A DNA stretch of 64,000 nt from Methylocystis sp. ATCC 49242 (GCF_000188155.2 NZ_KE124774.1:1028736-1092735), one strand, 5' to 3'. Positions 8,719 to 17,733 are shown, counted from the stretch's first letter. The notes: a model not told the origin generated them from the letters alone. Numbers and translations are program-made.

Positions 8719-9581
8719 CGTGAGCCCGCCCCAGTGACCCCACTGCGCAAATCGTTTTGGACTTTGCTGATCTCTTCCAGCGTCCCCGGCGTAAACATGA
8801 TGATCCGAAGGTCTATTCGACGGTTGGTGGCCTTCCCTTCTTGGGTGGCGTTATCCGCCACAGGGCGCATTCTGCCGTATCCGGCCACGGACAGGACCGG
8901 TTGTGCACGATCATTGCGAAAGTCGACCAGAGCCGGCTCGTGCTTCGTCATCGCGAAAAAGGTCTCGTTAGCACGATTGGTGGATAACGTGATGTTGCTA
9001 TTGTCCTGTCCGTCGGAATCCGTATGCCCTTCTACCAATACAGCTTCGATGACCGCGCCCGCGGCATTACAGCGGCTGTTCCAGGAAGAACGGGGTCCGA
9101 GCGTATAACAGGGCAGCACTTCGCCGAGGCGGGTGGCGATGCTTTCCACGATGCGCCGCTTGTCGGGCCGGAGCTCGCTCGACCCCGTCTTGAAGAGGCC
9201 GTCACCCTTGAACCTCAGAGCGTCCATCTCCTCGCTGATCACGACTTGAAGGTCAGGAAAGTCGGCTTTCAGCTTCGACTGAAGGTCTTTGAGAATACGC
9301 TCTCGCTGGTTCGCCACGGCGGCGAGATACGTCTCGACCGGGCGGTTCGCGAGCCGTTTCAATTGTTCCCTTAGCTCTCGCACTTCTTTTTCAAGCTTGT
9401 CTCGCTCACGAACGATGCTCTCGTATTCCTTGCGCGACACTTTGTCGGGGTCGCGAAACTGGGAGGCAAAGAAGGCAAGGAGGATCATAACGATGAAGAG
9501 GAAACTTACCGTCATGTCCGTCATGGACACGAAAACGGACTCTTCTTCGTCCTCATGATGGCGCCGCGGCCCCCCCCTCAA
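8715..9581 (-). CDS. zorB: ZorB, MotB-like stator subunit of Zorya
   Basis: A 288-residue inner-membrane protein with a short cytoplasmic N-terminus rich in H, E and D. One membrane helix begins at SMTDMTVSFLFIVMILLAF; D22 sits where MotB/ZorB proteins carry the ion-conducting aspartate. A coiled-coil periplasmic linker follows (about 50-95), and an OmpA/MotB peptidoglycan-binding domain ends with EGHTDSDGQ, LSTNRANE and NRRIDLRI. With ZorA it forms an ion-driven motor anchored to peptidoglycan. It overlaps zorA and zorC by four bases each, a tight operon. Confidence 0.92.
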   Translation of the reverse strand: MRGGPRRHHEDEEESVFVSMTDMTVSFLFIVMILLAFFASQFRDPDKVSRKEYESIVRERDKLEKEVRELREQLKRLANRPVETYLAAVANQRERILKDLQSKLKADFPDLQVVISEEMDALRFKGDGLFKTGSSELRPDKRRIVESIATRLGEVLPCYTLGPRSSWNSRCNAAGAVIEAVLVEGHTDSDGQDNSNITLSTNRANETFFAMTKHEPALVDFRNDRAQPVLSVAGYGRMRPVADNATQEGKATNRRIDLRIIMFTPGTLEEISKVQNDLRSGVTGAGSR

Positions 9582-11647
9582 AACCTTCTCCTGCGCTCAG
9601 GCGTGAACTGTTCGGCTTGCTCGACGATGGTTCGCAAAGTGTCCAGGGCTGGAGCCAATTCTTCCTGCATTCTGCGAACATGGCCATGAAGGCTATCCAC
9701 AGTGACCGCGACCTGGCCTGTATATTTTTCGAAGGCTTCCCCGAGTTTCTCGTCAAGGTCATCGAGACGATCGCCCTGTTCTCTTATCCGGGCTTCTTGC
9801 GCCTTCATTCGATCCAGCATGTCGCTCAGGCCCTTGAGCGAGGTCTCGATTGCTCTCGCGTGACCCCCTAGCATTTCCTGCGCCGCCGCCAGAGTCTGCG
9901 CCGCGCTTTGTGCGGTCGCCTCAGAGGAGCGCACGACCGTATTGGCCGCATGGGCGGTGCTCTCTTTCAAATGCGTCATCGTGGCCTCAAGGCGCTCGTT
10001 TGCGGAGCTGATCGGGGCGACGGCGGCGGCGAGGTCTTGCGACGCCGACTTGAAGCTGCTCGCAGCCCGCTCGCTGGCTTCGGCCCCGACACGAACGCCA
10101 TCAGAGAGGCGTCGCATGCCGGTCGCGCCTTCGGAAAGGCTGTCAACCATGGTGCCGAGCTGCTGCGCGATCCGGTCGAGCGGCGCAAGAAGCTCCTGTC
10201 CGGCTTTCTCGGCGAGCTGTTCCGTGCGCTCCGAGATTTCCTTGGTCGTTCGGTCGACCGCCTGGAGCACTGCGACGCCGGCAGATCCGATCGCCCCGGC
10301 GGCGTTGGCGCCCTCGGCCGCGATTTGACCGGCCACGGCAGCGCGTCCCTCTCTGGATGCCTCCTCGATTTCCTTGCGGAAACCCTCGGCTGCCTGTCGC
10401 ATTTCCGCCGCAGCCGCGCTTAGCGCGCGAGCGCCCTCGCCAGTGTTGTCTCGAATGCCCTCCAACGTCTGGTTCATGACGGAAAGCAACTGCTCCGCGC
10501 CCTGCGTAAAGGCGCCGGAAGCGGTCTGAGCGGTGGCGCCCATGCCGTTGCGGAGATCCTCCACCGCTTGGGTAAGGCGGGTTACGGCCGCGTCTATCTC
10601 TGTGCCGACGCGTCCTGAGCTCTGATCCATCCTCTCCGACAGCGCCGCGATGCGGTCTCCCGCCTTGACGAGGCTTTCGCTGGCCGTGGCCAAAGCGTGC
10701 CCGACGTCGTCGGAGAAGCGCTCCGAGAGGCTTTTCACCATCTCGTCCATTCCATCAGCGCCGGCCTGGCCGACCTGCTGCATGAGCGGCGCCATCACTG
10801 ACGTGATGGAGGTCGATATCGCGGCCGGCAGCTCCTCCCGCAGAGGGCGACCCAACTCCGCCACGAGTTCAAGGCCAATCATGCGAAAGTGCTCGCGCTG
10901 TTCGCGCGTCGCCGCCAACTGCTCGACGGCTAGATATTCGAGGCTGATGAAGGTCAGGCGCGTCTCAATCGTGGCGCAGAGCTGATGGATCTCCTTCTCT
11001 GTGCGCGACATGCCGCGCCGAAGCACAATCGTAAACACGATCGAGCAGAGCAGTCCCGTAAGCGACATGATGAACTTGGCGGACGCGATGGTCAGGAGGA
11101 TCTGGAGCGAGTCCTGGACCTTGTCCCCGCGGAAGTCCATGGAGCTCAGGGCGGAAATGAGGCCTAGAAACGTAAGGAAAAGACCGACGCTGACGAAGAT
11201 GCCGGGAACGATGCGCCAGCTGCCGGCGCCAAATCGCAAATCGTCCGGGTTGAAGAAAACAGCCGGGCGGACCGAGTTTCGTAGCGTAATGGATTCATTC
11301 TCGTAATGCGGGACGAGAGTCTCCCTATATTCGCGCCACGCCGTCGCCAGATGCGCGCGCGCCTCTCCCTGCGCCTCGCTTTCGATTTTGTGGTCGAGAC
11401 CGCTGATGGCCTCCGCAAAGGCGGCGTGGTCAGGGGTCTCATCGATCAATCCGCGCAGCCAACGTATGGCATTTCGCCTCGAGGCCGTGGCGCGATGGAA
11501 TACAATAACAGCCGCGCCGAGTGCGCCGAGGAGCAAAAGAGTTACAAGACCCGGGGCCGCCGGGAATTTCAAGGTAGACGCGAAGAACAGCACCAAATCG
11601 CGGACGTAAATACCAACCAGCGAAAAAAGGCCAACCACGGTTCCCAT
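9578..11647 (-). CDS. zorA: ZorA, MotA-like motor subunit with long coiled-coil tail
   Basis: A start at 11647 (MGTVVGLFSLVGIYVRDL) gives 689 residues; the longer frame lacks a ribosome site. Membrane helices lie at about residues 8-25, 30-50, 128-150 (IVPGIFVSVGLFLTFLGL) and 167-190. A cytoplasmic tail of more than 400 residues follows, with alanine/glutamate-rich repeats, apolipoprotein-like, as in known ZorA. In characterised Zorya this tail forms a long intracellular shaft linking envelope sensing to ZorC/ZorD. It is the first gene of the zor operon, with its own sigma-70-like promoter proposed upstream. About 175 bases separate it from the co-oriented lipoprotein gene. Confidence 0.92.
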   Translation of the reverse strand: MGTVVGLFSLVGIYVRDLVLFFASTLKFPAAPGLVTLLLLGALGAAVIVFHRATASRRNAIRWLRGLIDETPDHAAFAEAISGLDHKIESEAQGEARAHLATAWREYRETLVPHYENESITLRNSVRPAVFFNPDDLRFGAGSWRIVPGIFVSVGLFLTFLGLISALSSMDFRGDKVQDSLQILLTIASAKFIMSLTGLLCSIVFTIVLRRGMSRTEKEIHQLCATIETRLTFISLEYLAVEQLAATREQREHFRMIGLELVAELGRPLREELPAAISTSITSVMAPLMQQVGQAGADGMDEMVKSLSERFSDDVGHALATASESLVKAGDRIAALSERMDQSSGRVGTEIDAAVTRLTQAVEDLRNGMGATAQTASGAFTQGAEQLLSVMNQTLEGIRDNTGEGARALSAAAAEMRQAAEGFRKEIEEASREGRAAVAGQIAAEGANAAGAIGSAGVAVLQAVDRTTKEISERTEQLAEKAGQELLAPLDRIAQQLGTMVDSLSEGATGMRRLSDGVRVGAEASERAASSFKSASQDLAAAVAPISSANERLEATMTHLKESTAHAANTVVRSSEATAQSAAQTLAAAQEMLGGHARAIETSLKGLSDMLDRMKAQEARIREQGDRLDDLDEKLGEAFEKYTGQVAVTVDSLHGHVRRMQEELAPALDTLRTIVEQAEQFTPERRRRF

Positions 11648-11702
11648 CTTCGACTTCGCCCTAACTGCCGATTTAATAACCACTAACTTCGCAAGCTTGG
11701 TC

Positions 11703-11732
11703 GTTATACTCCCGCGTGCGTGACAGTTGCAA
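11703..11732 (-). promoter_or_regulatory. Possible sigma-70 promoter of zorA
   Basis: On the minus strand TTGCAA (11732-11727) and TATAAC (11708-11703) are 18 bases apart, about 55 bases upstream of the chosen zorA start. This would allow Zorya expression independent of the sigma-54 promoter further upstream. Motif match only. Confidence 0.4.
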
Positions 11733-11821
11733 CAGGTGACCCGTGCACGCTTGCCTGGATGGCTCGCCAAGGCTTCGCACGCGGGTCCACTCGGTGGCAG
11801 GTTTCTCGCCTGCGTCTGGTG

Positions 11822-12247
11822 TCAGCGGCTTCGTCGCTTTTGCGCGACCGAAGGCGCGCTGCAGGAACCATCAGGCATCATCAGAATGTCGGCTTGCGGC
11901 GCGTATTGGTTCATTGCGCCGGTGGCGGCGTCGACGCCCAACCCGACAACCCCGCCAACCACGATATTGCCCGCCGTCATGCCGTCCATGCTGGACGCAA
12001 GCATGCCGTTTCCTTCGCTATAGCATTCCTTGCTGCAGCGAACCGACACGGCGCTGGCGCCCTTGGCGAGCGTGACGACACCCGGCGTCGTGACCATCTG
12101 TCTGCCGACCGAAGGAGAGGTCAAGGTGCACGTTGCGCCCGGCGCGCCGGGCGTGTTGATGGCGACGGCCTGCGTCGTCCCGCGCGTCATCGTCGCACAA
12201 CCAGCCAAGCCAATGAGAGCGGCGCAGGTCATCAGATATTTCAGCAT
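11822..12247 (-). CDS. Small envelope lipoprotein with glycine zipper (copy 1)
   Basis: A start at 12247 after AAAGGAAA gives 141 residues. The signal peptide MLKYLMTCAALIGLAGCATM ends in a lipobox LAGC, so the mature protein is a lipoprotein. The middle is beta-rich with TPGAPGATCTL and SVRCSKECY. A glycine-zipper helix NIVVGGVVGLGVDAATGA follows near residue 100. The family is common in proteobacteria and has no firm function. A closely similar copy is at 30733-31155, also beside a CARF-like sigma-54 activator. It lies between a VIT-like gene and zorA, all on the minus strand, so one transcript is possible. Confidence 0.8.
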   Translation of the reverse strand: MLKYLMTCAALIGLAGCATMTRGTTQAVAINTPGAPGATCTLTSPSVGRQMVTTPGVVTLAKGASAVSVRCSKECYSEGNGMLASSMDGMTAGNIVVGGVVGLGVDAATGAMNQYAPQADILMMPDGSCSAPSVAQKRRSR

Positions 12248-12327
12248 CGTCAAGTTTCCTTTTCTTTTTGTCCAAATCGTATCGGCCGATCACCCGGAAG
12301 CGCGGCTTCTAGTCGTCAAGGGCCGCC

Positions 12328-12975
12328 TCAAAGGTTCAAAAACCCTGTCTGAGCGTCGGGAAAAATCAGCTCGAGCGGTTCATCGGCGGCGACGATGACC
12401 GGCGCGTCCCCGACGGGGCGGCCGTGAAGCAGGGCGAGACCGCTCTGCGGCGAGACGAGGAGAACCGCGATCGCCCGCTCTTCCGGGATTGGGACGGTCT
12501 TCAGCGTTCCCATCAGAAAGACATCCGCGAAAGCCATCGGAATTGGCAGACGCGGCGACTCGCCCGAGAATGAAAGCTGCGCGAGGATCCTGGCCTCTAT
12601 CTGCACTTCGTTCGCCAGCGGAATGGAGCGCAGCGTTACGACATGCGCGCCGCGCTGCAGCGGCATGTATGAAACGCGCATGGGCTTGCGGGCTTTTTCG
12701 GGGGTTTCAAGCGCCAGAACGAAGTCATTCTTGCCGATGCGAGCGCTTGGGCCCCACATGATGGCGCCGGGAGGAGACAGAAGGGTCAGCACTACGTTGA
12801 TGGGCGCAGCCTCGAAACTGCGGAAAAAGCGCGTGAGGGTGATGCTCGCAAAGCCATCGCGCACCCATGAAATCTCGATGCGTCGCGCAATCGCCAGTTC
12901 GATGGCTGATCCATCAGCGCAAAACCCGACCACTGCGTCTCGAAGAGTGGGGTCCGAATGATGAACGCGGGTCAT
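12328..12975 (-). CDS. Protein resembling a VIT (vault/inter-alpha-trypsin) domain
   Basis: Start 12975 (MTRVHHSDPTLRD) follows AGAGGG at reasonable spacing and gives 215 residues; a longer in-frame start at 13044 is possible. Residues about 25-150 show the VIT-like pattern: IEISWVRDGFASITLTRFFR, then FEAAPINVVLTLLSPPGA, ARIGKNDFVLALETPEKARK, and later TLRSIPLANEVQIEARI followed by a proline-rich strand. VIT domains usually precede a vWA domain; no vWA is present here, so it may be a stand-alone or shortened form. This family call is my reading of the pattern. A strong sigma-54 motif lies upstream at 13171-13184 on the same strand, divergent from the activator at 13343. Confidence 0.5.
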   Translation of the reverse strand: MTRVHHSDPTLRDAVVGFCADGSAIELAIARRIEISWVRDGFASITLTRFFRSFEAAPINVVLTLLSPPGAIMWGPSARIGKNDFVLALETPEKARKPMRVSYMPLQRGAHVVTLRSIPLANEVQIEARILAQLSFSGESPRLPIPMAFADVFLMGTLKTVPIPEERAIAVLLVSPQSGLALLHGRPVGDAPVIVAADEPLELIFPDAQTGFLNL

Positions 12976-13170
12976 TTGGTGAAGTGCCCTCTGAAAGAAA
13001 AAAGCGCGCGCCGAAACGGACGGCGTTTCCGCGTGAGATGGCATCAAGGGATGACGGCGCGCCGGGATCGGGCGCGCCGCGGGGATGATCGGACGGTCCG
13101 GCGCCCCCTCAGGCGTGGGGCCTGTCCGGGATAGGAGGGGGATGGTGAAACGGCGACATGTCCTGCCGGG

Positions 13171-13184
13171 GCAATGTGCGTGCC
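13171..13184 (-). promoter_or_regulatory. Sigma-54 (-24/-12) promoter facing the VIT-like gene
   Basis: On the minus strand the motif reads GGCACGCACATTGC. It matches the consensus GGCACG-N4-TTGC at every fixed position, with GG and GC at the required spacing. The predicted start is near 13159, about 185 bases before ATG 12975. The divergent gene 160 bases away encodes a sigma-54 activator, the usual arrangement. Confidence 0.75.
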
Positions 13185-13342
13185 GGCGGGCGAAACGGCG
13201 TCGCGTTTGGCGCCGCCGGGTTAGCAAGTCGCTGATCTATAAGCGAGATACGATGCCACAGGCGGCGCGCCGGCTCCCGGCCGACGCTGCGCCTATGATA
13301 ACGTTTCTTGTGAAACCACAAATGATCTTATAAGCCAGCGGC

Positions 13343-14881
13343 GTGCGTATGCTCGTCTCATGGCTCGGAACGGCCGATCTCAAAGCTCCAGAGGCGGTTG
13401 ACAGGGCGGATATCGGTCCCGTCGCCTCGACGCTCGCAGCGCGCACCTTCGACCGCGTTCTGCTGCTCGCGGATCAGAACCCCAAAAGCGTGCGGCGCTA
13501 TGAGAGCTGGCTGCGCACAAATCTCGCGAGCAAAAAGGGGCTCGCATTGTCCGTCGCGCGCGTGGACATCACCAACCCGACAAATTTCGAGCAGATCTAT
13601 TCCGCCGTCACGCAATGCCTTGATCACGAACTGAGGGCGCTTGAGGAAAGGCCTGCGCTTTCCTTCAATCTAAGCTCCGGCACGCCGGCGATGGCCGCGA
13701 CATGGGTCGTGCTGGGCAAGACCAAATATCGGGCCGAGCTGCTGCAATCGTCCCGCCAGACAGGCGTCGAGACCGCTTCGGTTCCTTTCGATATTTCGCT
13801 CTCGCCCGAGTTCGTCACGGACGTTCTGCGCGGCCCCGATCGGCAACTCGAAAAGTTGAGCGGCGGCGCGTCGGATGCAGGCTCGAAATTCGGCGACATC
13901 ATCTATCGCGGCCCGGCGATGCGGCGGCTGATCGAGAGGGCGTCCAAAGCCGCGCCGCGCTCCGTGCCCGTCCTCATCGAGGGAGAGTCGGGAACCGGCA
14001 AGGAACTGCTTGCGCGCGCCATTCATGCGGCCAGCCCGCGCCGTCGAAAGCCGCTGGAGGTGGTGAATTGCGGAGCCATCCCCCCGGAGCTGGCGGAGTC
14101 GGCGCTCTTCGGCCACGTGAAGGGCGCCTTCACGGGCGCCGTGCGCGACCAAGTGGGGCATTTCGAGGCCGCGCATGGCGGCGCTCTGTTCCTCGACGAA
14201 GTGGGCGAATTACCGCTGCTCGCACAGGTCAAATTGCTGCGGGCGATACAGGAGGGCGAAATCCGCCGCGTGGGCGACGATAGGACGCTTCAGGTCGATG
14301 TCCGCATCATCGCGGCCACCAATCGCCAGCTTGCGGCTGAAGTCGCCGCCGGGCGCTTTCGGGAAGATCTCTTCTACCGTCTCGCCGTTCTGATCCTGCG
14401 CGCGCCGCCCTTGCGGGAGCGCGAGGGCGATTTGGAGCCGCTGATCGACGGACGGCTCGCGCGCATCAATGCACAGAGCGCGAAGGAGCCGGGATTTTCG
14501 CCGCGCCGGATCTCCCCGGAGGCGAAGGCGATGCTCATGCGCCACGGCTGGCCGGGCAATGTGCGCGAGCTGGAGAACACCTTGCGCCGCGCGGCTGTCT
14601 GGTGCGACGGCGAGATCATGGAAGCCGCTGACATCGCCGACGCCCTCTTGCCGCGAGCTACGCCCGCCGCCGACGCCGTGCTTGGGCGGCCGCTGGAAGC
14701 AGGCGTCGATCTGCCGGAGCTGCTGGCGGAAGTGGCGCGGCATTATCTCTCCCGCGCCATGTCGGCCTGCAATGGCAACAAGTCTCGCGCCGCCGAGCTG
14801 GTCGGTCTCGCCAGCTATCAGACGCTCACCAACTGGCTCGAAAAATACGACGTCACGGAGCCCCGCTCCCGCGAGGCTTGA
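13343..14881 (+). CDS. Sigma-54-dependent activator with CARF-like sensor domain (copy 1)
   Basis: A 512-residue protein. The N-terminal 165 residues form a Rossmann-like CARF-type domain: MRMLVSWLGTADL, FDRVLLLADQ, then the ligand-loop-like [20 protein letters not shown]. The sigma-54 AAA+ domain follows with Walker A GESGTGKE near residue 217, GAFTGA near 263, LFLDEVGEL and the R-finger region. A Fis-type HTH ([20 protein letters not shown]) ends the protein. It has RtcR-like architecture, but no rtcBA genes are nearby. By family knowledge it should activate a sigma-54 promoter when the sensor binds a ligand, perhaps a cyclic oligonucleotide or modified nucleotide. The GTG start aligns with the ATG of the second copy (27155-28672). 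Confidence 0.88.
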   Translation: MRMLVSWLGTADLKAPEAVDRADIGPVASTLAARTFDRVLLLADQNPKSVRRYESWLRTNLASKKGLALSVARVDITNPTNFEQIYSAVTQCLDHELRALEERPALSFNLSSGTPAMAATWVVLGKTKYRAELLQSSRQTGVETASVPFDISLSPEFVTDVLRGPDRQLEKLSGGASDAGSKFGDIIYRGPAMRRLIERASKAAPRSVPVLIEGESGTGKELLARAIHAASPRRRKPLEVVNCGAIPPELAESALFGHVKGAFTGAVRDQVGHFEAAHGGALFLDEVGELPLLAQVKLLRAIQEGEIRRVGDDRTLQVDVRIIAATNRQLAAEVAAGRFREDLFYRLAVLILRAPPLREREGDLEPLIDGRLARINAQSAKEPGFSPRRISPEAKAMLMRHGWPGNVRELENTLRRAAVWCDGEIMEAADIADALLPRATPAADAVLGRPLEAGVDLPELLAEVARHYLSRAMSACNGNKSRAAELVGLASYQTLTNWLEKYDVTEPRSREA

Positions 14882-14903
14882 ATCCCGCAACCGCGCTGGC
14901 GGG

Positions 14904-15791
14904 CTAAGGGCAGCGAGGGGCTTTTCGTAAGTTTACGGAGTAAGCGTAGGGATCGGAGCGCTCGATCAAGACCTCGTCTCCCGGCTCCGCGCCACTGCGC
15001 GCGAAAAAGTCCTTTATCTGCCCGCGTGCGTTGCGGAAGAAATAATGAGCTGACCGGCCTTCGCGCGCGTGAATGTCGGGACCGGCGATGTCGGTGATCA
15101 CGGCAGGACCATTCGCGAAAGTTACTTTCATCATCTGCCGCGCCAACTGGCTTTTGTCCGATCCGCCAATGCACTCTTCCGGGAAGAAGGGCAGCACCGT
15201 CCGAAGGTAAAAATGATTGTTCGTGATGTTGCCTGACGAGATCGGGATGATGCAGCGATTGCCCTCGATCCTGCCGCTGATCTTCGCGCGGGCGCCCTGC
15301 CCGGCCATCGTGGCGGCGGCTTCGGCGCGGCTGGGCGCGGGCGTTCGCGGCGCTTGTGAGGGTGCTTCGATCGCAGAACCGAGGTCGGTTTGAGAAGCTG
15401 CATCGCCGACGCAGCCTGCTTCCACTTTCGCGGATACGGCGGGGGCGAGCGTCACCCAGATCACGGCGCCCTGAGGGTGTTCATAGGGAACAGGCGTAGC
15501 GAGCGGGCGGGCGTTTCTAAGCACCCAGGGATGACGCCAGCCATCGGCGAAGGCCGTCGCCTGCCGGTGCGGTGGAATGCGGTGGCGATCTTCGGCGGCG
15601 GCGTAGGCTTCGGGCGTGTCGAGCGGCGGCAACGTGTCGATCACCTCGGCAGTTCCCACCACCTGCCCGCTCCCCTTGCGGATGAGCGCGATTCGGCCGC
15701 GCAGGCGACAGGCGGTCTTGCGCATTTCCCATGTTTTTCGTCCGGTGAGAACTTCGGTGATCCAGGGTTCGTCGATGATCAGCGCCTTCAT
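14904..15791 (-). CDS. ASCH-domain protein with C-terminal B3-like barrel
   Basis: A start at 15791 after AAGGAAAC gives 295 residues. Residues 1-110 form an ASCH/PUA-like domain (MKALIIDEPWITEVLTGRKT, WEMRKTACRLRGRIALI, VVGTAEVIDTLP), a fold that binds RNA or modified bases. A low-complexity linker (about 125-165) leads to a barrel (NITNNHFYLRTVLPFFP, HYFFRNARGQIKDFF, EPGDEVLIERSDPYAYSV) resembling B3/EcoRII-N effector domains that bind DNA. It is convergent with the sigma-54 activator and downstream of the GmrSD/HsdS genes on the same strand. The combination suggests a reader of modified nucleic acid, possibly a specificity partner of the GmrSD-like nuclease; this is inference. Confidence 0.7.
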   Translation of the reverse strand: MKALIIDEPWITEVLTGRKTWEMRKTACRLRGRIALIRKGSGQVVGTAEVIDTLPPLDTPEAYAAAEDRHRIPPHRQATAFADGWRHPWVLRNARPLATPVPYEHPQGAVIWVTLAPAVSAKVEAGCVGDAASQTDLGSAIEAPSQAPRTPAPSRAEAAATMAGQGARAKISGRIEGNRCIIPISSGNITNNHFYLRTVLPFFPEECIGGSDKSQLARQMMKVTFANGPAVITDIAGPDIHAREGRSAHYFFRNARGQIKDFFARSGAEPGDEVLIERSDPYAYSVNLRKAPRCP

Positions 15792-15927
15792 GCTGTTTCC
15801 TTCTTCCTGCGCGTTCTCTTCGCCGCCCGCCGCGCCGCCTCGATGCCTTCCAGCAGTTTTGACGCTGGCTATCAGACCATGAGCAACCGGTTCCAAAGAC
15901 AGGCCTGCTCGATGACCGAAGGCGCCG

Positions 15928-17733
15928 TCAGCTACCGAAAAACCTGACCGACTCTGTGTCGATCTTCTTGCCCATTGCCGCACCGATGATCGAGCACAAG
16001 GCCTTCCCGCGCGCCTCGAAAAAAGCCTTGAAATCGTCGCCGCGCAGCGTCTGGGGGTCGATCCGATGACTGGCGATCAATGCGTCCATGTCGCAATCAG
16101 CAAGCCCGACCTGCCGATGATTTTGAAGCGCGCGCAGGTAATGCGACGGCGCGTTTCCGCCAATCATACGGTTGGCTTTATAGGAGATTGGCGTCTTGTT
16201 CACGATGCTGTCGTAGACGGCCGGGCGAATGCCCCTTTCCTCGCACCAAGCCTTCGGGAAGATGTGGTGGATGTCCAACGCGACTTCCTCGGCTTCCAGA
16301 TCCCGAATGCTCGCCTTCCAGAAAAAGTCTTTCGACCCTTCGCGTTGGATGAGGACATTCAGGCCCTTGTAGGCGGCGGACAAGCGCGAGCGCAGGCTGT
16401 TCAGGCGGCCAGGCTGGAAGTTCGCCTCGGTCACGGTGCGGGGCTCGTCGCCGCCGTCGATCCAACGCAGGATTTCCTCGATGTCGTTTGCGATACGGGT
16501 TTCCACCGCGCCGCCATAGAGTTCGCCGAAGACGCCGCACCAAAACCACCGGCTGAGCTTTTCGTAGATTCTGGGCTCCAACCAGCGCTCTTGCAGATGC
16601 GCCATGACGGCGGCCAGCGGCACGACCTGCGTGCGATAGGGCAAGTCGCGCGTCGTGAGCACGAGTTCCTTGCGCAGGAAGCGCGCGGCGGTCTTGAAGC
16701 CGGCCTCGACCTTGTCCGCCCATTTGCGGTAGGTCGGCAAACTCATGTTCAGGATCGTCGCGCGTTTGGCGCTGACGGCCGAGACGAGCTTGCCTGTCTT
16801 GCCCGCCACGAGATCGGCAAGGCGGTTTTCGTGGGTGTGCAGCAGCGCCACGGCCTGCAAGAAGTCGGTCGGTTCGATCGAGGCGAGATTGTCGTCCTGG
16901 CAAATTCGCTGGCTCCGGCCTTCGACGCCGCGCAGGGCGCTGCCGAACCAGTCATCGCGCAGATTGAAATTGTCGGCGGCGAAGGACGCCGTGACGAGTT
17001 CGAAGACCGACAGCGCCACGCCGCCCGTATTGACCTTTTCGAAGACGAGGCAGACCGCCTCCTTGCTCGTCTCCTTGGCGAGCTTGATCGCGGGCAGCTG
17101 ATAGGCGCGGAACCTGTCGGAGACCTTTTCCCGGAAATCCATGAAGCGGAAGAATTTGTCCCGGTCGATCTCGCTCAGCGCCCGTTCCCATTCGCGCGTG
17201 TCGAGAAGCTCGTTGCAGGGGAAGCAGAAGGCCCGGCATTCCTTCTCGCGGCTGGACAGGTCGAGGTCGATCTTCCGGTCGAAATCGCTCTTGACCTTCT
17301 TGTCGGCGGGCACGGCGAAAAATGCGTCTTCGAGCGTATCGTCGGAGAGGGCCTTGTCGATATCGACATAATAAAAAAGCTCGACCTGTTTTCCCTTGGC
17401 GTCGAAGGTTTTCACTGGCCCGGGTTGTTTTAGAACCTGTGTCAGCGTCGTCAGGCGTTGTTGGCCGTCGAGGATCAGAAGCTCGGGCCAGGGGATCGCG
17501 CCGCGAAAGGTCACGCCTTCCACCGGCCGCGTCTGGAAGCGGGCTTCGCCGCCGGTTTCCAGCAACATAACCGCGCCGACGGGAAAGGTGCGCGCGATGG
17601 AGACCAGCAGCGAGCGGACGTGCTCATCGTCCCAGACCCATCCGCGCTGGAAATCCGGCAATTGAACCTTGCCCGCGGTAATGTCTTCGAGGATTTGCGG
17701 CAAAGCGATTTTGGTGGAATCAAAAGTGCTCAT
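15928..17733 (-). CDS. GmrSD-type DUF262/HNH restriction protein
   Basis: A 601-residue fusion. The N-terminal DUF262 (GmrS, ParB-like) domain shows VQLPDFQRGWVWDDEHV near residue 25 and LLILDGQQRLTTLTQ near 88. The C-terminal DUF1524-type HNH nuclease domain shows EVALDIHHIFPKAWCEERG near 490 and an N-rich NKTPISYKANRMIGG segment. Related proteins are type IV enzymes that cut DNA with glucosylated cytosines, and BrxU-like proteins. The start codon overlaps the hsdS stop by four bases, so it is translationally coupled to the type I R-M operon. This would add modified-phage targeting to ordinary restriction. Confidence 0.85.
   Translation of the reverse strand: MSTFDSTKIALPQILEDITAGKVQLPDFQRGWVWDDEHVRSLLVSIARTFPVGAVMLLETGGEARFQTRPVEGVTFRGAIPWPELLILDGQQRLTTLTQVLKQPGPVKTFDAKGKQVELFYYVDIDKALSDDTLEDAFFAVPADKKVKSDFDRKIDLDLSSREKECRAFCFPCNELLDTREWERALSEIDRDKFFRFMDFREKVSDRFRAYQLPAIKLAKETSKEAVCLVFEKVNTGGVALSVFELVTASFAADNFNLRDDWFGSALRGVEGRSQRICQDDNLASIEPTDFLQAVALLHTHENRLADLVAGKTGKLVSAVSAKRATILNMSLPTYRKWADKVEAGFKTAARFLRKELVLTTRDLPYRTQVVPLAAVMAHLQERWLEPRIYEKLSRWFWCGVFGELYGGAVETRIANDIEEILRWIDGGDEPRTVTEANFQPGRLNSLRSRLSAAYKGLNVLIQREGSKDFFWKASIRDLEAEEVALDIHHIFPKAWCEERGIRPAVYDSIVNKTPISYKANRMIGGNAPSHYLRALQNHRQVGLADCDMDALIASHRIDPQTLRGDDFKAFFEARGKALCSIIGAAMGKKIDTESVRFFGS

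Noticed and set aside
11727-11745. Second sigma-54-like site near zorA (GCACG...TTGC on the minus strand)
   Set aside because: The spacing between the two elements is several bases too long for sigma-54.
13045-13227. N-terminal extension of the VIT-like protein
   Set aside because: It would start upstream of the predicted sigma-54 transcription start and lacks a ribosome site.
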